64,000 nt of DNA from Terriglobia bacterium (GTDB lineage Bacteria; Acidobacteriota; Terriglobia; Acidiferrales; UBA7541), in NCBI GenBank assembly GCA_020072785.1, contig JAIQGG010000001.1, forward strand, positions 372,001 to 436,000, given 5' to 3'. The first letter of the stretch is position 1, and every line of letters starts with the position of its first letter. A program made the position numbers and the translations under genes. Positions 9,078 to 18,112 of this stretch are shown piece by piece. The notes under the pieces are model-generated. The model made no database searches and was not told the origin of the DNA. It worked only from the letters and a program-made list of their open reading frames with translations.

Positions 9078-9238
9078 TAGGATTTCGAAATTCGAAAAAT
9101 GAAATTCGAAAAACAAAAGACGAAATTCGAAAAGCGAAAAACGAAATTCGGAAGAAAGAAGAAAGAAGAAAGAAGAAAGAAGGAAAAAGAAAGAAGAAAG
9201 AAGGAAAGAGGAAGAAGGAAGAAGTGAGGAAGAAAATG
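9078..9238. repeat. Purine-rich short tandem repeat tract
   Basis: About 160 bases of almost pure purine on the plus strand. The first half repeats units such as GAAATTCGAAAA (at about 9082, 9101, 9121, 9143), and the second half repeats GAAAGAAGAAAG. This is simple-sequence DNA, not a gene. It ends right at the stop of the next leftward gene (9239) and borders the coiled-coil remnant. Length variation between strains is likely. Confidence 0.75.
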
Positions 9239-10219
9239 TCAGGGGGTGGGCTTGGGCGCGGCCCCGACTGGTGGCCGGGGAGTGGCGGGTGAGGCGGGGG
9301 CGAGTTCGGCGCGGAAGAGGGGGAGGGCTTCGCTGGGGGGGCCGATGCGGCGGTAGCGGGTGGCGAAGGTGCGCTCGTGGATGGCTACGCTGGAGAAAAA
9401 TTTGCGGCCGTCGAAATCGTACTCGGTGAAGGAGGCCAGCCAGACGCCGGGAGCGACTTCGAAGCGCTCCTGCAGGAAGTGGCTGCCCTTGTAGACCTTG
9501 GCGAGGAAGAGGCCGATGGAGATGTCGGAGATGACTTCGCCTTCGACGCGCACTAGCTGGGCGGAAGCCTCGTCAATCCAGAGAGTGCCGCGCACCTTGG
9601 CGAACATGGCGGTGGCGCGGGAGACCGGTTTGTAGGCGGGGTTGGGTTCGAGGTGGAATTTGGCGAGGAGGCGGCCGGCGCCGGGTTCGCGGGCGACGAA
9701 GGTGAAGAGAAAAGCGGAGCGCGTGGCTTCGATCACGGCGTTGCGGTCTTTCTTCCTGCGGGCGAATTTTTCGAAGGCGTCGCGCTGCGGGCGGCCGGAG
9801 CGCGTGGCCCACTCCAGGACCTTGAGGAGGTTTTCGAGGCTGGCGCGGTAGGCGGCGGGATCGGCGGGCTGGCCGTCGGAGCCGAGGGCGATGCGGTAGT
9901 TGCCGGTGCCGGAAGGAACGATGCGGAAGACGCGCACTTCGGAGGGCTGGGCGTCGCCGGGGTGGCGGCGGATCTCCAGGCGCTCGATGCGCTCGTAGAG
10001 ATCCAGCGCGGCGTCATCCTGTTTCAGGTTGGCGACGGCGCGGTCGAGGAGCGCGTTCTGCTCGGCTGCGCTGGGAGCGGCGGCGGGCGCGGGTTCCTGC
10101 GCGGGGGCAAAGCCCGCGAGGGTCAGGACGAGCGCTGCAGCCAGGGTTGACCGCTTCGCGGTCACCCGTACTGCTGACCGCTTTGCGGCCACCCCTACAA
10201 ATGAAGTGCATGCGCGCAT
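9239..10219 (-). CDS. Secreted protein of unknown function, repeat dimer inside its N-terminus
   Basis: 326 residues from the ATG at 10219. The export signal (LAAALVLTLAGFAPAQ) comes only after 25 residues. Those upstream residues include AAKRSAVRVTAKRST, which is the translation of two copies of the dispersed palindromic repeat at 10146-10192. A GTG inside the first repeat (10163-10165) is in frame and would give a normal-length signal peptide, so the repeat may supply the start codon. The mature part has beta-rich segments (RGTLWIDEASAQLVRVEGEV, FLQERFEVAPGVWLASFTEY), reminiscent of periplasmic LolA/LolB-like lipoprotein-binding folds. That resemblance is weak. The C-terminus is Pro/Ala rich. 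Confidence 0.65.
   Translation of the reverse strand: MRACTSFVGVAAKRSAVRVTAKRSTLAAALVLTLAGFAPAQEPAPAAAPSAAEQNALLDRAVANLKQDDAALDLYERIERLEIRRHPGDAQPSEVRVFRIVPSGTGNYRIALGSDGQPADPAAYRASLENLLKVLEWATRSGRPQRDAFEKFARRKKDRNAVIEATRSAFLFTFVAREPGAGRLLAKFHLEPNPAYKPVSRATAMFAKVRGTLWIDEASAQLVRVEGEVISDISIGLFLAKVYKGSHFLQERFEVAPGVWLASFTEYDFDGRKFFSSVAIHERTFATRYRRIGPPSEALPLFRAELAPASPATPRPPVGAAPKPTP
10146..10192. repeat. Palindromic repeat family A, dimer with 27-bp period
   Basis: GTTGACCGCTTCGCGGTCAC at 10146-10165 followed by a variant (GCTGACCGCTTTGCGGCCAC) at 10173-10192. The start-to-start distance is 27 bp. The core TGACCGC/GCGGTCA forms a 7-bp stem with a 3-nt loop. This dimer lies inside the 5' end of the gene at 9239-10219, in frame. 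Confidence 0.9.
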
Positions 10220-10358
10220 AAGTTCACGGAAAAAAGTTCTGCCAGCGTGCTGGGGATTGGATTCCGCGACCGGCGTGGCTGTTGCATGGCCGGGAACGGG
10301 AGAGGGCGCGGAGCAGACCCTCTCCCGTCTGGCGGAGCATCCGGCCGGAAAGAAAAAC

Positions 10359-10985
10359 TTACGGCTTGGGCTGCTCGTCGTGCTGGTGCTGCTCTTTTTC
10401 TTTCTCTTTCTTCTGCTGATCGGCGGTCCACGGCGGCACCACGCCGTTCATGCGCGCGTAGGCGATGGACTGGCCGAGATGCTCGCCAAGATGCGCGGCG
10501 ATGTGGAAGAGAACGCCGCGCTGGGTGGTCTTCTGTCCGAAGAAACTGGCGGGCTTGTCGAGGTCGGCGTCGCTCAATGCGGTGACGGATTTTTGCATGA
10601 AGGCGAAGGAGTCCTTGAGCGCCTCGACCGTCTTGGCCTTGTCGTGGCCCCCGGCCATGATGGCCTTGGGGTCCACGCCGGCCGGAGGCTGGACGCCGAG
10701 CATGCGCAGGAACATGTAGTTGCCTGCCGCGACATGGGCGAAAACTTCGCCTACGGAACGCACGCCCTCGCCGGGACGCCAGGCGTACTTTTCGGCCGGC
10801 ATGGCCTCGGCCAGGCGGGTGAAGCGCCCTTCGAAATAGGCCACCTGCCCGAGAAATTCGCCGCGGGCCCCAGTGACAGGAGCGGCTGCGGCCGGGGCAG
10901 CGGGCTTCTCCTGGGCCCGGGCGGGTGTCACCAGGCCTGGGGTGAGTAGCGCAACTGCTAGACAATACATGAACATACGTCGCAT
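10359..10985 (-). CDS. Exported DinB-family protein
   Basis: 208 residues: signal peptide (YCLAVALLTPGLVTPARAQ), then a four-helix DinB/YfiT-like bundle. The likely metal-binding histidines are in VGEVFAHVAAGNY and HIAAHLGEHLGQSIAYARMNGVVPPW. The last 20 residues are a highly charged tail (QQKKEKEKEQHQHDEQPKP). DinB-like proteins bind a divalent metal through three His and many act as thiol transferases; export of such a protein is frequent in Acidobacteriota. Its substrate is not known. It faces away from the permease operon. Confidence 0.8.
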   Translation of the reverse strand: MRRMFMYCLAVALLTPGLVTPARAQEKPAAPAAAAPVTGARGEFLGQVAYFEGRFTRLAEAMPAEKYAWRPGEGVRSVGEVFAHVAAGNYMFLRMLGVQPPAGVDPKAIMAGGHDKAKTVEALKDSFAFMQKSVTALSDADLDKPASFFGQKTTQRGVLFHIAAHLGEHLGQSIAYARMNGVVPPWTADQQKKEKEKEQHQHDEQPKP

Positions 10986-11162
10986 TTGGATCTCCTTGCC
11001 TGATTTTTGCCGGGGCCTGACGGAGGCCCGGCAGTGGTCGAAGAGTCTTGGACTGCCAAGGCAGGGGCAAGGTTACACCCAGAAAGGTTGAAAGAAAAGG
11101 GACGTTGCAAACGTCTAAGATAAAAGGAACAGGAACGACCGGGGTTTCGTCTTACCATAAAG

Positions 11163-11182
11163 GTTGGCCGCTTCGCGGTCAC
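11163..11182. repeat. Palindromic repeat family A, single copy
   Basis: GTTGGCCGCTTCGCGGTCAC, one copy with a G in place of A at position 5. It lies between the DinB gene and the permease genes, about 130 bases before the preferred permease start and 12 bases before the alternative GTG. Confidence 0.85.
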
Positions 11183-11310
11183 AGAGATAAAGGGTGGAGG
11201 TCCGTCTGGGTATTGCTCCCATGGAAGGATTGAGCGGGGCACCGCGGGTGGCGGCGCGCGGGAGGAGTTCTGTGCGGACCGCGGGCAGACTGCGCCGCGC
11301 CGCGATAACC

Positions 11311-12528
11311 ATGCTGGAGACACTGCTGCAGGCGCTGGATACGCTGCGCGCGCACAAACTCCGCAGCCTGCTGACGCTGCTGGGAGTGATCCTGGCGGTG
11401 ACCACGCTGGTAACGGTGATGAGCGTGGTCGCGGGGCTGAACTTCTATGTGGCCGACCGCGTGGCCAACCTGGGCGCGAACGTCTATGTGGTGGACCGCT
11501 TTGGGATCATCACCAGCTTGGAAGCCTGGACGAAGGCGCAGAAGCGCCCGCTGATCACCATGGACGAGTATGAGCGGCTGAAGGAGGCGATGCGCACGGC
11601 CGGCCAGATCGCCGCGACGGAACGGAGCATCAGCGACGTGCGCTCGGGCAACGAGCTGCTGGAAAGCACCGAGGTAGTGGGAGTATCGCCGAACTACGCG
11701 GAAATCCGCAGCCTGAATCTGGCCGCGGGGCGCTTTCTGACCGCAGCGGATGAGCTGCACCGCGCGCCGGTCTGTTTTATCGGCGCGGACGTAGTCAAGA
11801 AATTTTTTCCGAATGTGGACCCCATCGGGAAGACCATCCGCGCGGGCACGCACAGCTACCAGGTGGTCGGAGTGGCGGAGGCCATCGGGAGCGCGTTCGG
11901 GCAGTCGCAGGACAATTTCATGCTGATCCCGCTGGGCACCTACTACAAGGAATGGCACCGCCAGAGCGAGTCCCTGCTGCTGTTCATCCAGGCGCGGAAC
12001 ACGGAGATGATCGCGGCGTCGGAGGACGAAGCGCGCATGCTGCTGCGCGCGCGGCGGCACGTGCCGTGGGACGCCCCGGACAATTTCGGCATCGTGGGCT
12101 CGGACTCCATCATGGGATTGTGGAAGGAGCTGACAGGCAACCTGTTTGCGGTGGCGGTGTCGCTGACGTCGGTGTTTCTGGTGGTGGGCGGGATCGTGAT
12201 CATGAACATCATGCTGGCCAGCGTGACCGAGCGCACCCGGGAGATCGGGATCCGGCGCTCGCTGGGGGCGCGGCGAAAGCACATCCTGGCGCAGTTCGTC
12301 ACCGAGTCGGCGGTGCTTGCGGCCACCGGCGGGCTGATCGGGATCGCCCTGGCCTACGCGCTGGTGGCCATTGCGCGCGCGGTGACGCCCATCCCGGTGC
12401 GCACGCCGCTGAGCGCGGTGCTGCTTTCGCTGGCGGTTTCCACCGGCGTGGGACTTTTCTTCGGCATCTATCCGGCGATGCGCGCGGCCAGGCTGGACCC
12501 CATCGAAGCGCTGCGCGCCGAGAATTAG
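11311..12528 (+). CDS. MacB/FtsX-type ABC transporter permease
   Basis: 405 residues: first transmembrane helix after LDTLRAHKLRSLLTLLGVIL, a periplasmic MacB core domain (about residues 45-270), then three helices of the FtsX domain with the signature NIMLASVTERTREIGIRRSLGA and the ending YPAMRAARLDPIEALRAEN. I start at the ATG at 11311 because it fits the family's N-terminus. GTG 11194 (after GGTGGAGG-like sequence) and ATG 11221 are in frame and would add up to 39 residues. Such proteins move substrates or transmit force across the envelope together with a cytoplasmic ATPase. No ATPase gene is next to it. Confidence 0.85.
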   Translation: MLETLLQALDTLRAHKLRSLLTLLGVILAVTTLVTVMSVVAGLNFYVADRVANLGANVYVVDRFGIITSLEAWTKAQKRPLITMDEYERLKEAMRTAGQIAATERSISDVRSGNELLESTEVVGVSPNYAEIRSLNLAAGRFLTAADELHRAPVCFIGADVVKKFFPNVDPIGKTIRAGTHSYQVVGVAEAIGSAFGQSQDNFMLIPLGTYYKEWHRQSESLLLFIQARNTEMIAASEDEARMLLRARRHVPWDAPDNFGIVGSDSIMGLWKELTGNLFAVAVSLTSVFLVVGGIVIMNIMLASVTERTREIGIRRSLGARRKHILAQFVTESAVLAATGGLIGIALAYALVAIARAVTPIPVRTPLSAVLLSLAVSTGVGLFFGIYPAMRAARLDPIEALRAEN

Positions 12529-12537
12529 AGAGCAACC

Positions 12538-13776
12538 ATGGCCCAAGCCTACAGCGAAAATCTGAAGCAGGCGCTGGACACCCTGCGCGAGCACAAAATG
12601 CGCAGTGCGCTCACGGTTTTCGGCGTGGTGCTGGGCGTGAGCGTGATCATGCTGGTGGCGGCGCTGATCCAGGGGCTGGACGAGCAGATTCAGGAGAACA
12701 TCAAGCAGTACGGCGCGAACACCGCGTTCATTGCGCGCTTCGACATGGGGCCGAACAACGACCGGCGGCCCAAGGAAGAGCGCGAGCGCAAACCGCTGAC
12801 GTTGGAGGATGGCCGGGCGATCCTGGAAGGCGCGCCGGCGGTGAAAAACGTGACCGTGTGGATCTCCTGGTGGGAACAGCCGCACACCATCCGCACCAAG
12901 GCCGGGGAGGTCACGGGCGTCGACTACCGCGGGGTGCAGGCCAATTTCGGGCAGGTGTATGCCAACGCGGCCACCCTGGAAGGGCGCTTCGTCAGCGAAG
13001 GCGACGATCTGCACCGCGAGAAAGTGGTGATGCTCGGGGAGAATGTGGCCCCGGTGCTGTTTCCGGAGGGCGCGCCCATCGGGAAGGACGTGTTCATCGA
13101 CGGCTCGGCCTTCCAGGTGATCGGCGTGGTGGAAAAGCCCAAGGGCGGCTTCGCCCTGGGCGACGAAGACCGCCGCGTGCTCATTCCCTACAACACTTTC
13201 CGCAAAATCTATCCCGGGGCGTACGAAAATTTCATCCGCATCCAGGCGGAGAAGAACCTGCTGGACCAGGCCGTGGACCAGACGCGCGAAGTGCTGCGGC
13301 GGCGGCGCAACGTGGCCTACGACCAGAAGGACAGTTTCTCCATTCAGACGGCGCAGCAGCAGGTGCAGGAGTTCCACAACATCGTGGCCATGGTGGCGAT
13401 CGCCATGGTGGTGCTGAGCTCGATCGGGCTGCTGATCGGCGGCGTGGGGGTGATGAACATTATGCTGGTGAGCGTGACCGAGCGCACGCGGGAGATCGGG
13501 GTGCGCAAGGCCATCGGCGCGCGCCGCGGCGACATCACCTGGCAGTTTCTGCTGGAGGCGATGACCCTCACCGGGGCCGGCGGAGTCCTGGCCCTGCTCT
13601 TCGTCTACAGCCTGGTGCTGCTGATCCGCGTGGCGACGAGCTGGCCCGCCAGCGTGCCCCTGTGGGCGGTGGCCGCCGGGCTGATCGTCAGCGTCTCGGT
13701 CGGCCTGATCTTCGGCGTGTGGCCGGCCAGGAAGGCCGCCAAGCTCGATCCCGTCGAAGCCCTGCGCTACGAGTAG
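12538..13776 (+). CDS. MacB/FtsX-type ABC transporter permease, second subunit
   Basis: 412 residues with the same plan as the gene nine bases upstream: LKQALDTLREHKMRSALTVFGVVL, periplasmic core, and the FtsX signature NIMLVSVTERTREIGVRKAIGA ending in WPARKAAKLDPVEALRYE. The two genes are paralogues and probably form a heterodimeric permease. Start at ATG 12538 after AGAGAGCAACC. The periplasmic part is clearly diverged between the two copies, so each may contact a different partner. Confidence 0.87.
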   Translation: MAQAYSENLKQALDTLREHKMRSALTVFGVVLGVSVIMLVAALIQGLDEQIQENIKQYGANTAFIARFDMGPNNDRRPKEERERKPLTLEDGRAILEGAPAVKNVTVWISWWEQPHTIRTKAGEVTGVDYRGVQANFGQVYANAATLEGRFVSEGDDLHREKVVMLGENVAPVLFPEGAPIGKDVFIDGSAFQVIGVVEKPKGGFALGDEDRRVLIPYNTFRKIYPGAYENFIRIQAEKNLLDQAVDQTREVLRRRRNVAYDQKDSFSIQTAQQQVQEFHNIVAMVAIAMVVLSSIGLLIGGVGVMNIMLVSVTERTREIGVRKAIGARRGDITWQFLLEAMTLTGAGGVLALLFVYSLVLLIRVATSWPASVPLWAVAAGLIVSVSVGLIFGVWPARKAAKLDPVEALRYE

Positions 13777-13869
13777 CCGCGCGGGTTACTGTTTGCGAAA
13801 CCTATTCGAAGTTATCCTTTGTCCGAATGCGCGCAGGAGCCATCATGGCAGTGCGTGTGGCTGGCCTGC

Positions 13870-14721
13870 ATGATGGACAAACAGAAGACAAAACCGCTCC
13901 ACACCGAAGGACCCGCTGCAAGCGCCGAACAGATTCGGCAGGGGATTCGGTACATCGAACGCCGCCAGCGGTCGCTGTGGTCCTCGGCTATACTGATTAC
14001 CCTGCTGCTGGCCGTTGGTTTTGCTTCCTTTGCGTTTCCCGGGCTGCTGACCTCCGGCGACGACTTCTATTCCTTCTACCTCAACCAGACGCTCCGGAGC
14101 CTCATCGGCATGGTCCTGATTTTCAATGTCTACACGATCTACCAGCAGGTGCAGATCCACCGGCTGCACCGGCAGATCACCGGGCAGATTGATCAGCTGG
14201 CCCGCGTGGAATCGCGCACCGAAGAAGTCTACAAATTGGCCGCTCGCGATTCCCTGACGGGCCTCTACAACCGCGGATTTGGCGAACAGCGGCTGGCGGA
14301 GGAAATTTCCCGGTCGCAACGGCACGCCCGCCCGCTCAGCGTGATTCTTTTCGACCTGAACGACTTGAAGCAGACCAACGACCAGTTCGGCCACGCCGCC
14401 GGCGATGAAATGCTCAAATACTTTGCCTGGCGGCTCAGCCGCGCCATCCGCCATTCGGACCTGGCGGTGCGCCATGGGGGCGATGAGTTTCTGGCGATTC
14501 TGCCGGAATGCCGGCTGGAGGAAGTGCAGCACGTCCTGGACCGGCTGAAGGATTTGAGTGTGGACCGCGGCGATCAGAAGCTCGAATTCACGTACTCGGG
14601 CGGCTGGACCACCTACATGGAGGGCGAATCGCGCGAGGAGTTGCTGCAGCGCGCGGATGAAGCGCTCTATGCCAACAAACGCTCTCTGAAAGCGGTCCCC
14701 CTCCTGACCCCGCAGGACTAG
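13870..14721 (+). CDS. Membrane-bound diguanylate cyclase (GGDEF)
   Basis: 283 residues: two transmembrane helices (about 38-60 and 76-92) with a short extracytoplasmic loop, a coiled linker, then a complete GGDEF domain starting at ARDSLTGLYNR. The active-site GGDEF motif is intact (residues 203-207) and an inhibitory I-site RxxD (RHSD, 194-197) lies exactly five residues upstream. It should therefore make cyclic di-GMP from two GTP and be product-inhibited. Start is uncertain: ATG at 13870 or 13873, or a TTG at 13819 that would add 17 residues. It has no EAL partner in the window. Confidence 0.88.
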   Translation: MMDKQKTKPLHTEGPAASAEQIRQGIRYIERRQRSLWSSAILITLLLAVGFASFAFPGLLTSGDDFYSFYLNQTLRSLIGMVLIFNVYTIYQQVQIHRLHRQITGQIDQLARVESRTEEVYKLAARDSLTGLYNRGFGEQRLAEEISRSQRHARPLSVILFDLNDLKQTNDQFGHAAGDEMLKYFAWRLSRAIRHSDLAVRHGGDEFLAILPECRLEEVQHVLDRLKDLSVDRGDQKLEFTYSGGWTTYMEGESREELLQRADEALYANKRSLKAVPLLTPQD

Positions 14722-14767
14722 AGCGCTCCCCCGCCGGCTGCCTTCTCCTTCCGTTCCCTTTGTATGT

Positions 14768-14787
14768 GTGACCGCGAAGCGGTCAAC
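14768..14787. repeat. Palindromic repeat family A, single copy (inverse orientation)
   Basis: GTGACCGCGAAGCGGTCAAC, the exact reverse complement of the family A consensus, 46 bases after the stop of the GGDEF gene. A hairpin here could act as a 3'-end stabiliser of that mRNA. The rest of 14722-14969 contains no gene I can defend. Confidence 0.88.
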
Positions 14788-14969
14788 CGACTGCACGCTA
14801 TTCCCTGCTCAGCAGCTTTCCGTCCTCCGCGTGCGCCACCCTCGTCACGGCCTTCCAGGGCCATGCAATGCCGGTTGGAAATGAGATAGAGTGACGCGGG
14901 TATCGCGAACGCCTGGAAGGGTCCGGTGACGACGATGAGAAGAGCGCCGAGAAGAGCCCGAGGGCCAGT

Positions 14970-15191
14970 GTGAGTCCCCTCGCGGCGTTTGGCTTGTTTG
15001 CGGTTACGGCGATGTTGGTGTGCTACGCGCTCGAGAAGCGCAGCCCGTGGTTCATCCTGGGATTCGCTGCCGCCTGTGCCCTGGGGTCGGCCTACGGATT
15101 TCTTCAGGGAGCCTGGCCGTTCGGGCTTGTTGAAGCGGTCTGGGCGGTAGTGGCCGCGCGCCGCTGGTGGCTGGCCGCACGGGCGCAGTGA
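14970..15191 (+). CDS. Small two-helix membrane protein
   Basis: 73 residues from a GTG start, with two hydrophobic helices (AAFGLFAVTAMLVCYALE and WFILGFAAACALGSAYGFLQ) and a C-terminal part, WPFGLVEAVWAVVAARRWW. The pattern AYGFLQGAWPFGLVEAVW...RRWW recurs in small hypothetical proteins of many bacteria as I remember them, which supports it being real. Function unknown. There is no strong ribosome-binding site, only GAG/AGAG purines upstream. Confidence 0.65.
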   Translation: MSPLAAFGLFAVTAMLVCYALEKRSPWFILGFAAACALGSAYGFLQGAWPFGLVEAVWAVVAARRWWLAARAQ

Positions 15192-15269
15192 TACCTCTTC
15201 CGCGGCGGCAACAATCAGTGGAAAGGATAGGAGATAGGGCCGTCTTGAACGGCCCTGTCTCCTTGAGGT

Positions 15270-15289
15270 GTGACCGCGAAGCGGTCAAC
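15270..15289. repeat. Palindromic repeat family A, single copy (inverse orientation)
   Basis: GTGACCGCGAAGCGGTCAAC between the small membrane protein and the convergent kinase gene, 11 bases from the kinase stop. A perfect inverse copy. Confidence 0.88.
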
Positions 15290-15300
15290 TATCCCAACAA

Positions 15301-16896
15301 TCAGTTCAAGGACGCCGGGATAGCGGCGGCGCGGGCGGCGGAACTGGCGTCGGGATAGGCGGCGGCATCCGGCCAGGTCACTTCCAGAGCGTTATCGTGC
15401 AGGAGGAAGAAGCGCGAGTGGCGGCGGATCTGGATGGCCAGCTTGTTTTCCGTATCCCCGCGGATTTCCGCCAGGCCTTCTTTTTCGGTCTGCAGGCTCC
15501 GGTCGGAGCGATAGATGGCCACGCGGAACTGGTGCGGGCCGAGCGGCACCTTGCGCTCCACGCGCAGCGGGACATCCGGGCCGTCGGCCGAGAGCGTCGT
15601 GGTGAAGAGCAGTTCGCGGTCGGCAAAGACGGCCAGGGTGACGCCCGCGACGTGGGCTTGTATCTCGATCTGCAGCGGCGCGCGGTGCGTCTCCGTGATC
15701 ATCGCTGCGGGAAAGGCCGGGCCCGGCGCCGGGGCGGGTAGCTGGGGCTGCGTCTCGCTGGCGGCCACGGTTTGCAACGCAGCAGGCCGCGGGCGGGCCG
15801 CCGCGTTGCTGTGCCGGGGCGCCTTCTTGACCGCGATCTCCGCGGGAACCATGAGCTCCGCCGATGCCGGCACTTCCGCCAGGGGCTCTTCCTTGGCATA
15901 GCCAAGAAGGTCCGCCGGGGCCATGGGCAGGTACACGACGGCCGCCGGGGCGGGCGGAATGCGCAGGTGCGCGCGCACCTGCGGCGCGGCCGGAAAATAG
16001 CCGGCGGCGATAAGCGCCAGCGCGCCCGCGGCCCAGACGGCGCCGCGCAGGAGGGGCTGCGCGGTCCACAGCCGCCGCCAGGGGGAAGCGGGTTGCGGGA
16101 CGCTGCGCGCGAAGGGGTAGAGGTCGCGGGCCAGCTCTTCGCCCGTGGCGTAGCGCTTGTCGGGGTCTTTGGCCAGGCAGCGCTGAATTACCCGGTCAAA
16201 TGCCGGCGGAATTTGCGGGTTGAGGCGGGAAGGCGGCAGCGGCGTGGCGTTAAGGATTTGGGCGCAGACCGCGCCGAGCGAGGTGCCGTCGAAGGGGCGC
16301 TGGCCGGTGACCAGTTGGTAGAGCAGGATGCCCAGGGAGAAGAGATCGGAGCGGCCATCCTGCGCCTTGCCTTCGATCTGCTCGGGCGAGAGATAGGCGG
16401 GCGTGCCCAGGACCTTGCCGGAGCAGGACATCTGGGTGACGAAGCGGGCGATGCCAAAATCGCCCAGTTTGACGCGGCCTTCTTCGGTGACCAGGATGTT
16501 CGCGGGCTTCACGTCGCCGTGGATGATGCCGGCCTGGTGCGCGCGGGAGAGCGCCTTGGCCAGATCGGCGCACCAGATGCAGGCCTTCTGCAGGGAAACC
16601 CGGTCGCTGGCCAGGACCGGCTCAAGCGTCTTGCCCTCCACGTATTCCATCACCAGATAGGGGTTGCCCTGCTCTTCGATGCCCACGTCGAAGAGCCCGA
16701 TAATGGAGGGATGGTTGAGCTGGCCGATGATGCGCGCTTCGTGAAGAAATTTTTCAGGGGAACCGATCTCGGTGAGTTCGCTGAGCAGGATCTTCAGGGC
16801 CACGATGCGGCCAATGCGCGTGTCGCGCGCCTTGACGACGCGGCCGGCGGCGCCGCTGCCGATGGTTTCCAGGACCTCGTAACGCCCATTTTCCAT
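15301..16896 (-). CDS. Transmembrane Ser/Thr protein kinase
   Basis: 531 residues. Kinase domain at about 5-270: glycine-rich IGSGAAGRV, catalytic Lys35 (VALKI), catalytic loop IIHGDVKPANIL with Asp128, DFG at 146-148, and YLSPEQIEG. The usual HRD is HGD, so it is a non-RD kinase. One transmembrane helix follows (about 288-305, AVWAAGALALIAAGYF). The 200-residue extracytoplasmic part is Pro/Ala rich and then beta-rich (HVAGVTLAVFADRELLFTTT). I start at 16896 (MENGRYEV), which matches the start of the neighbouring kinase; an upstream ATG at 16929 would add 11 residues. It probably senses an envelope signal. Confidence 0.87.
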   Translation of the reverse strand: MENGRYEVLETIGSGAAGRVVKARDTRIGRIVALKILLSELTEIGSPEKFLHEARIIGQLNHPSIIGLFDVGIEEQGNPYLVMEYVEGKTLEPVLASDRVSLQKACIWCADLAKALSRAHQAGIIHGDVKPANILVTEEGRVKLGDFGIARFVTQMSCSGKVLGTPAYLSPEQIEGKAQDGRSDLFSLGILLYQLVTGQRPFDGTSLGAVCAQILNATPLPPSRLNPQIPPAFDRVIQRCLAKDPDKRYATGEELARDLYPFARSVPQPASPWRRLWTAQPLLRGAVWAAGALALIAAGYFPAAPQVRAHLRIPPAPAAVVYLPMAPADLLGYAKEEPLAEVPASAELMVPAEIAVKKAPRHSNAAARPRPAALQTVAASETQPQLPAPAPGPAFPAAMITETHRAPLQIEIQAHVAGVTLAVFADRELLFTTTLSADGPDVPLRVERKVPLGPHQFRVAIYRSDRSLQTEKEGLAEIRGDTENKLAIQIRRHSRFFLLHDNALEVTWPDAAAYPDASSAARAAAIPASLN

Positions 16897-17042
16897 ATGT
16901 GGAAGACCAACCTCTGCCCCTTTCAGCATGGCCGGCAGAGCCGGGAAAGGGAATGCCCCGGAAGTCCCAAAAACACGGAACTTTGGTACCAGCGCCGAAA
17001 TAGAACGAATCTGCCCTGCGCGGCTCTTTTGGCGGGTGGCGT

Positions 17043-17921
17043 TTAATAGGAACGGGAGCGGCGCGGTTCGGTCCCAGCAGCGGGCGGTGTGGCCGGGGCG
17101 GTCGCGGGCTGGGCCGGCGGCTTGCGGCGCGCCAGGGGAAAGAGCTCCGCGGCCAGGGCTTCGCCAGTGGGATAGCGCTCGTTGGGATTCTTAGCCAGAC
17201 AGCGCAGGATTACTTTGTCGAGCGCCTCCGGGACCGCCGAATTCACCGCGGAGGGCAGCGGCGGGGGCGTGGACAGAATGTGCCCACAGATGGCCTGCAG
17301 GGTATCGCCCTGGAAAGGCGTCTGGCCGGTCACGATCTCGTAGAGGATGACGCCCAGGGAGAAAAAATCGGACCGCGCATCCTGAGGCCGGGCCACGATC
17401 TGTTCCGGGCACCAGTAGGCGGGCTTGCCGAGCAGGGGGTTTTCCACCGCTTCGCGGCTGGCCAGCCGGGCCATGCCGAAGTCAGTGACCTTGACGCTGC
17501 CCCCTTGGGCGATAAGGATGTTCGAGGGCTTGAGGTCGCCGTGGATGATGCCTTTGCGGTGCGCCACGCCCAGTGCGGTGGCGGCTTGCCCGATCCAGGC
17601 GCACGCCTTGGCGGGGGGGATGCTGCCGTTGCTGAGCAGGCGGTCCAGCGGGTGCCCGTCAATGAATTCGAAGACCAGATAGGGCGTGGAAGTGGCTTCG
17701 TCGATGCCCACGTCGTGCAGGGCGACGATCCCGGGGTGCGAGAGCTGGCCGGCGACCCGCGCTTCGTCCAGGAACTGCTGGCGCGTATTGGGGCGGGCGA
17801 ACTCGGGCGCCAGAAGCTTGACGGCCACCAGGCGGTCGATCATGGGATCGTGGGCGCGCGCGACTCGTCCGGAAGCGCCTGCGCCGAGGATGTCGAGAAT
17901 TTCGTAGCGGCCGACGCGCAT
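17043..17921 (-). CDS. Soluble Ser/Thr protein kinase
   Basis: 292 residues, kinase domain only: LGAGASGRV, Lys35, IIHGDLKPSNIL (Asp129, again HGD instead of HRD), DFG 147-149, YWCPEQIV, and a short Pro/Ala-rich, basic tail without a membrane helix. It is a paralogue of the kinase downstream (146 bases between the two frames, same direction), so one may regulate the other. The ATG at 17921 (MRVGRYEI) is equivalent to the chosen start of the paralogue. Confidence 0.86.
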   Translation of the reverse strand: MRVGRYEILDILGAGASGRVARAHDPMIDRLVAVKLLAPEFARPNTRQQFLDEARVAGQLSHPGIVALHDVGIDEATSTPYLVFEFIDGHPLDRLLSNGSIPPAKACAWIGQAATALGVAHRKGIIHGDLKPSNILIAQGGSVKVTDFGMARLASREAVENPLLGKPAYWCPEQIVARPQDARSDFFSLGVILYEIVTGQTPFQGDTLQAICGHILSTPPPLPSAVNSAVPEALDKVILRCLAKNPNERYPTGEALAAELFPLARRKPPAQPATAPATPPAAGTEPRRSRSY

Positions 17922-18112
17922 GCAGCAAATTCCTTCCCGCAGACAGCGGTCGGCTCGATTATAAAGTTTCCGGCGCGGGGGATGGCGGCAATGTGCGGGG
18001 AAGTGCGCACTTGGGCACTACGGCGGAGCGTGCCGCGGAGCGGCGCGGGAGAAAAAGGACCACTACAGATAGACGTGGTACGAAAAAGACACCCACATTT
18101 AGCGTTTTCCTC

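Noticed and set aside
14790-14965. Membrane-protein-like reading on the minus strand (LLGALLIVVTGPFQAFAIPA)
   Set aside because: The hydrophobic part and the plausible C-terminal part (TRVAHAEDGKLLSRE) are in different frames, no start codon context is visible and it overlaps the upstream region of the small gene at 14970. It could be a frameshifted relic, but I cannot support it as a feature.
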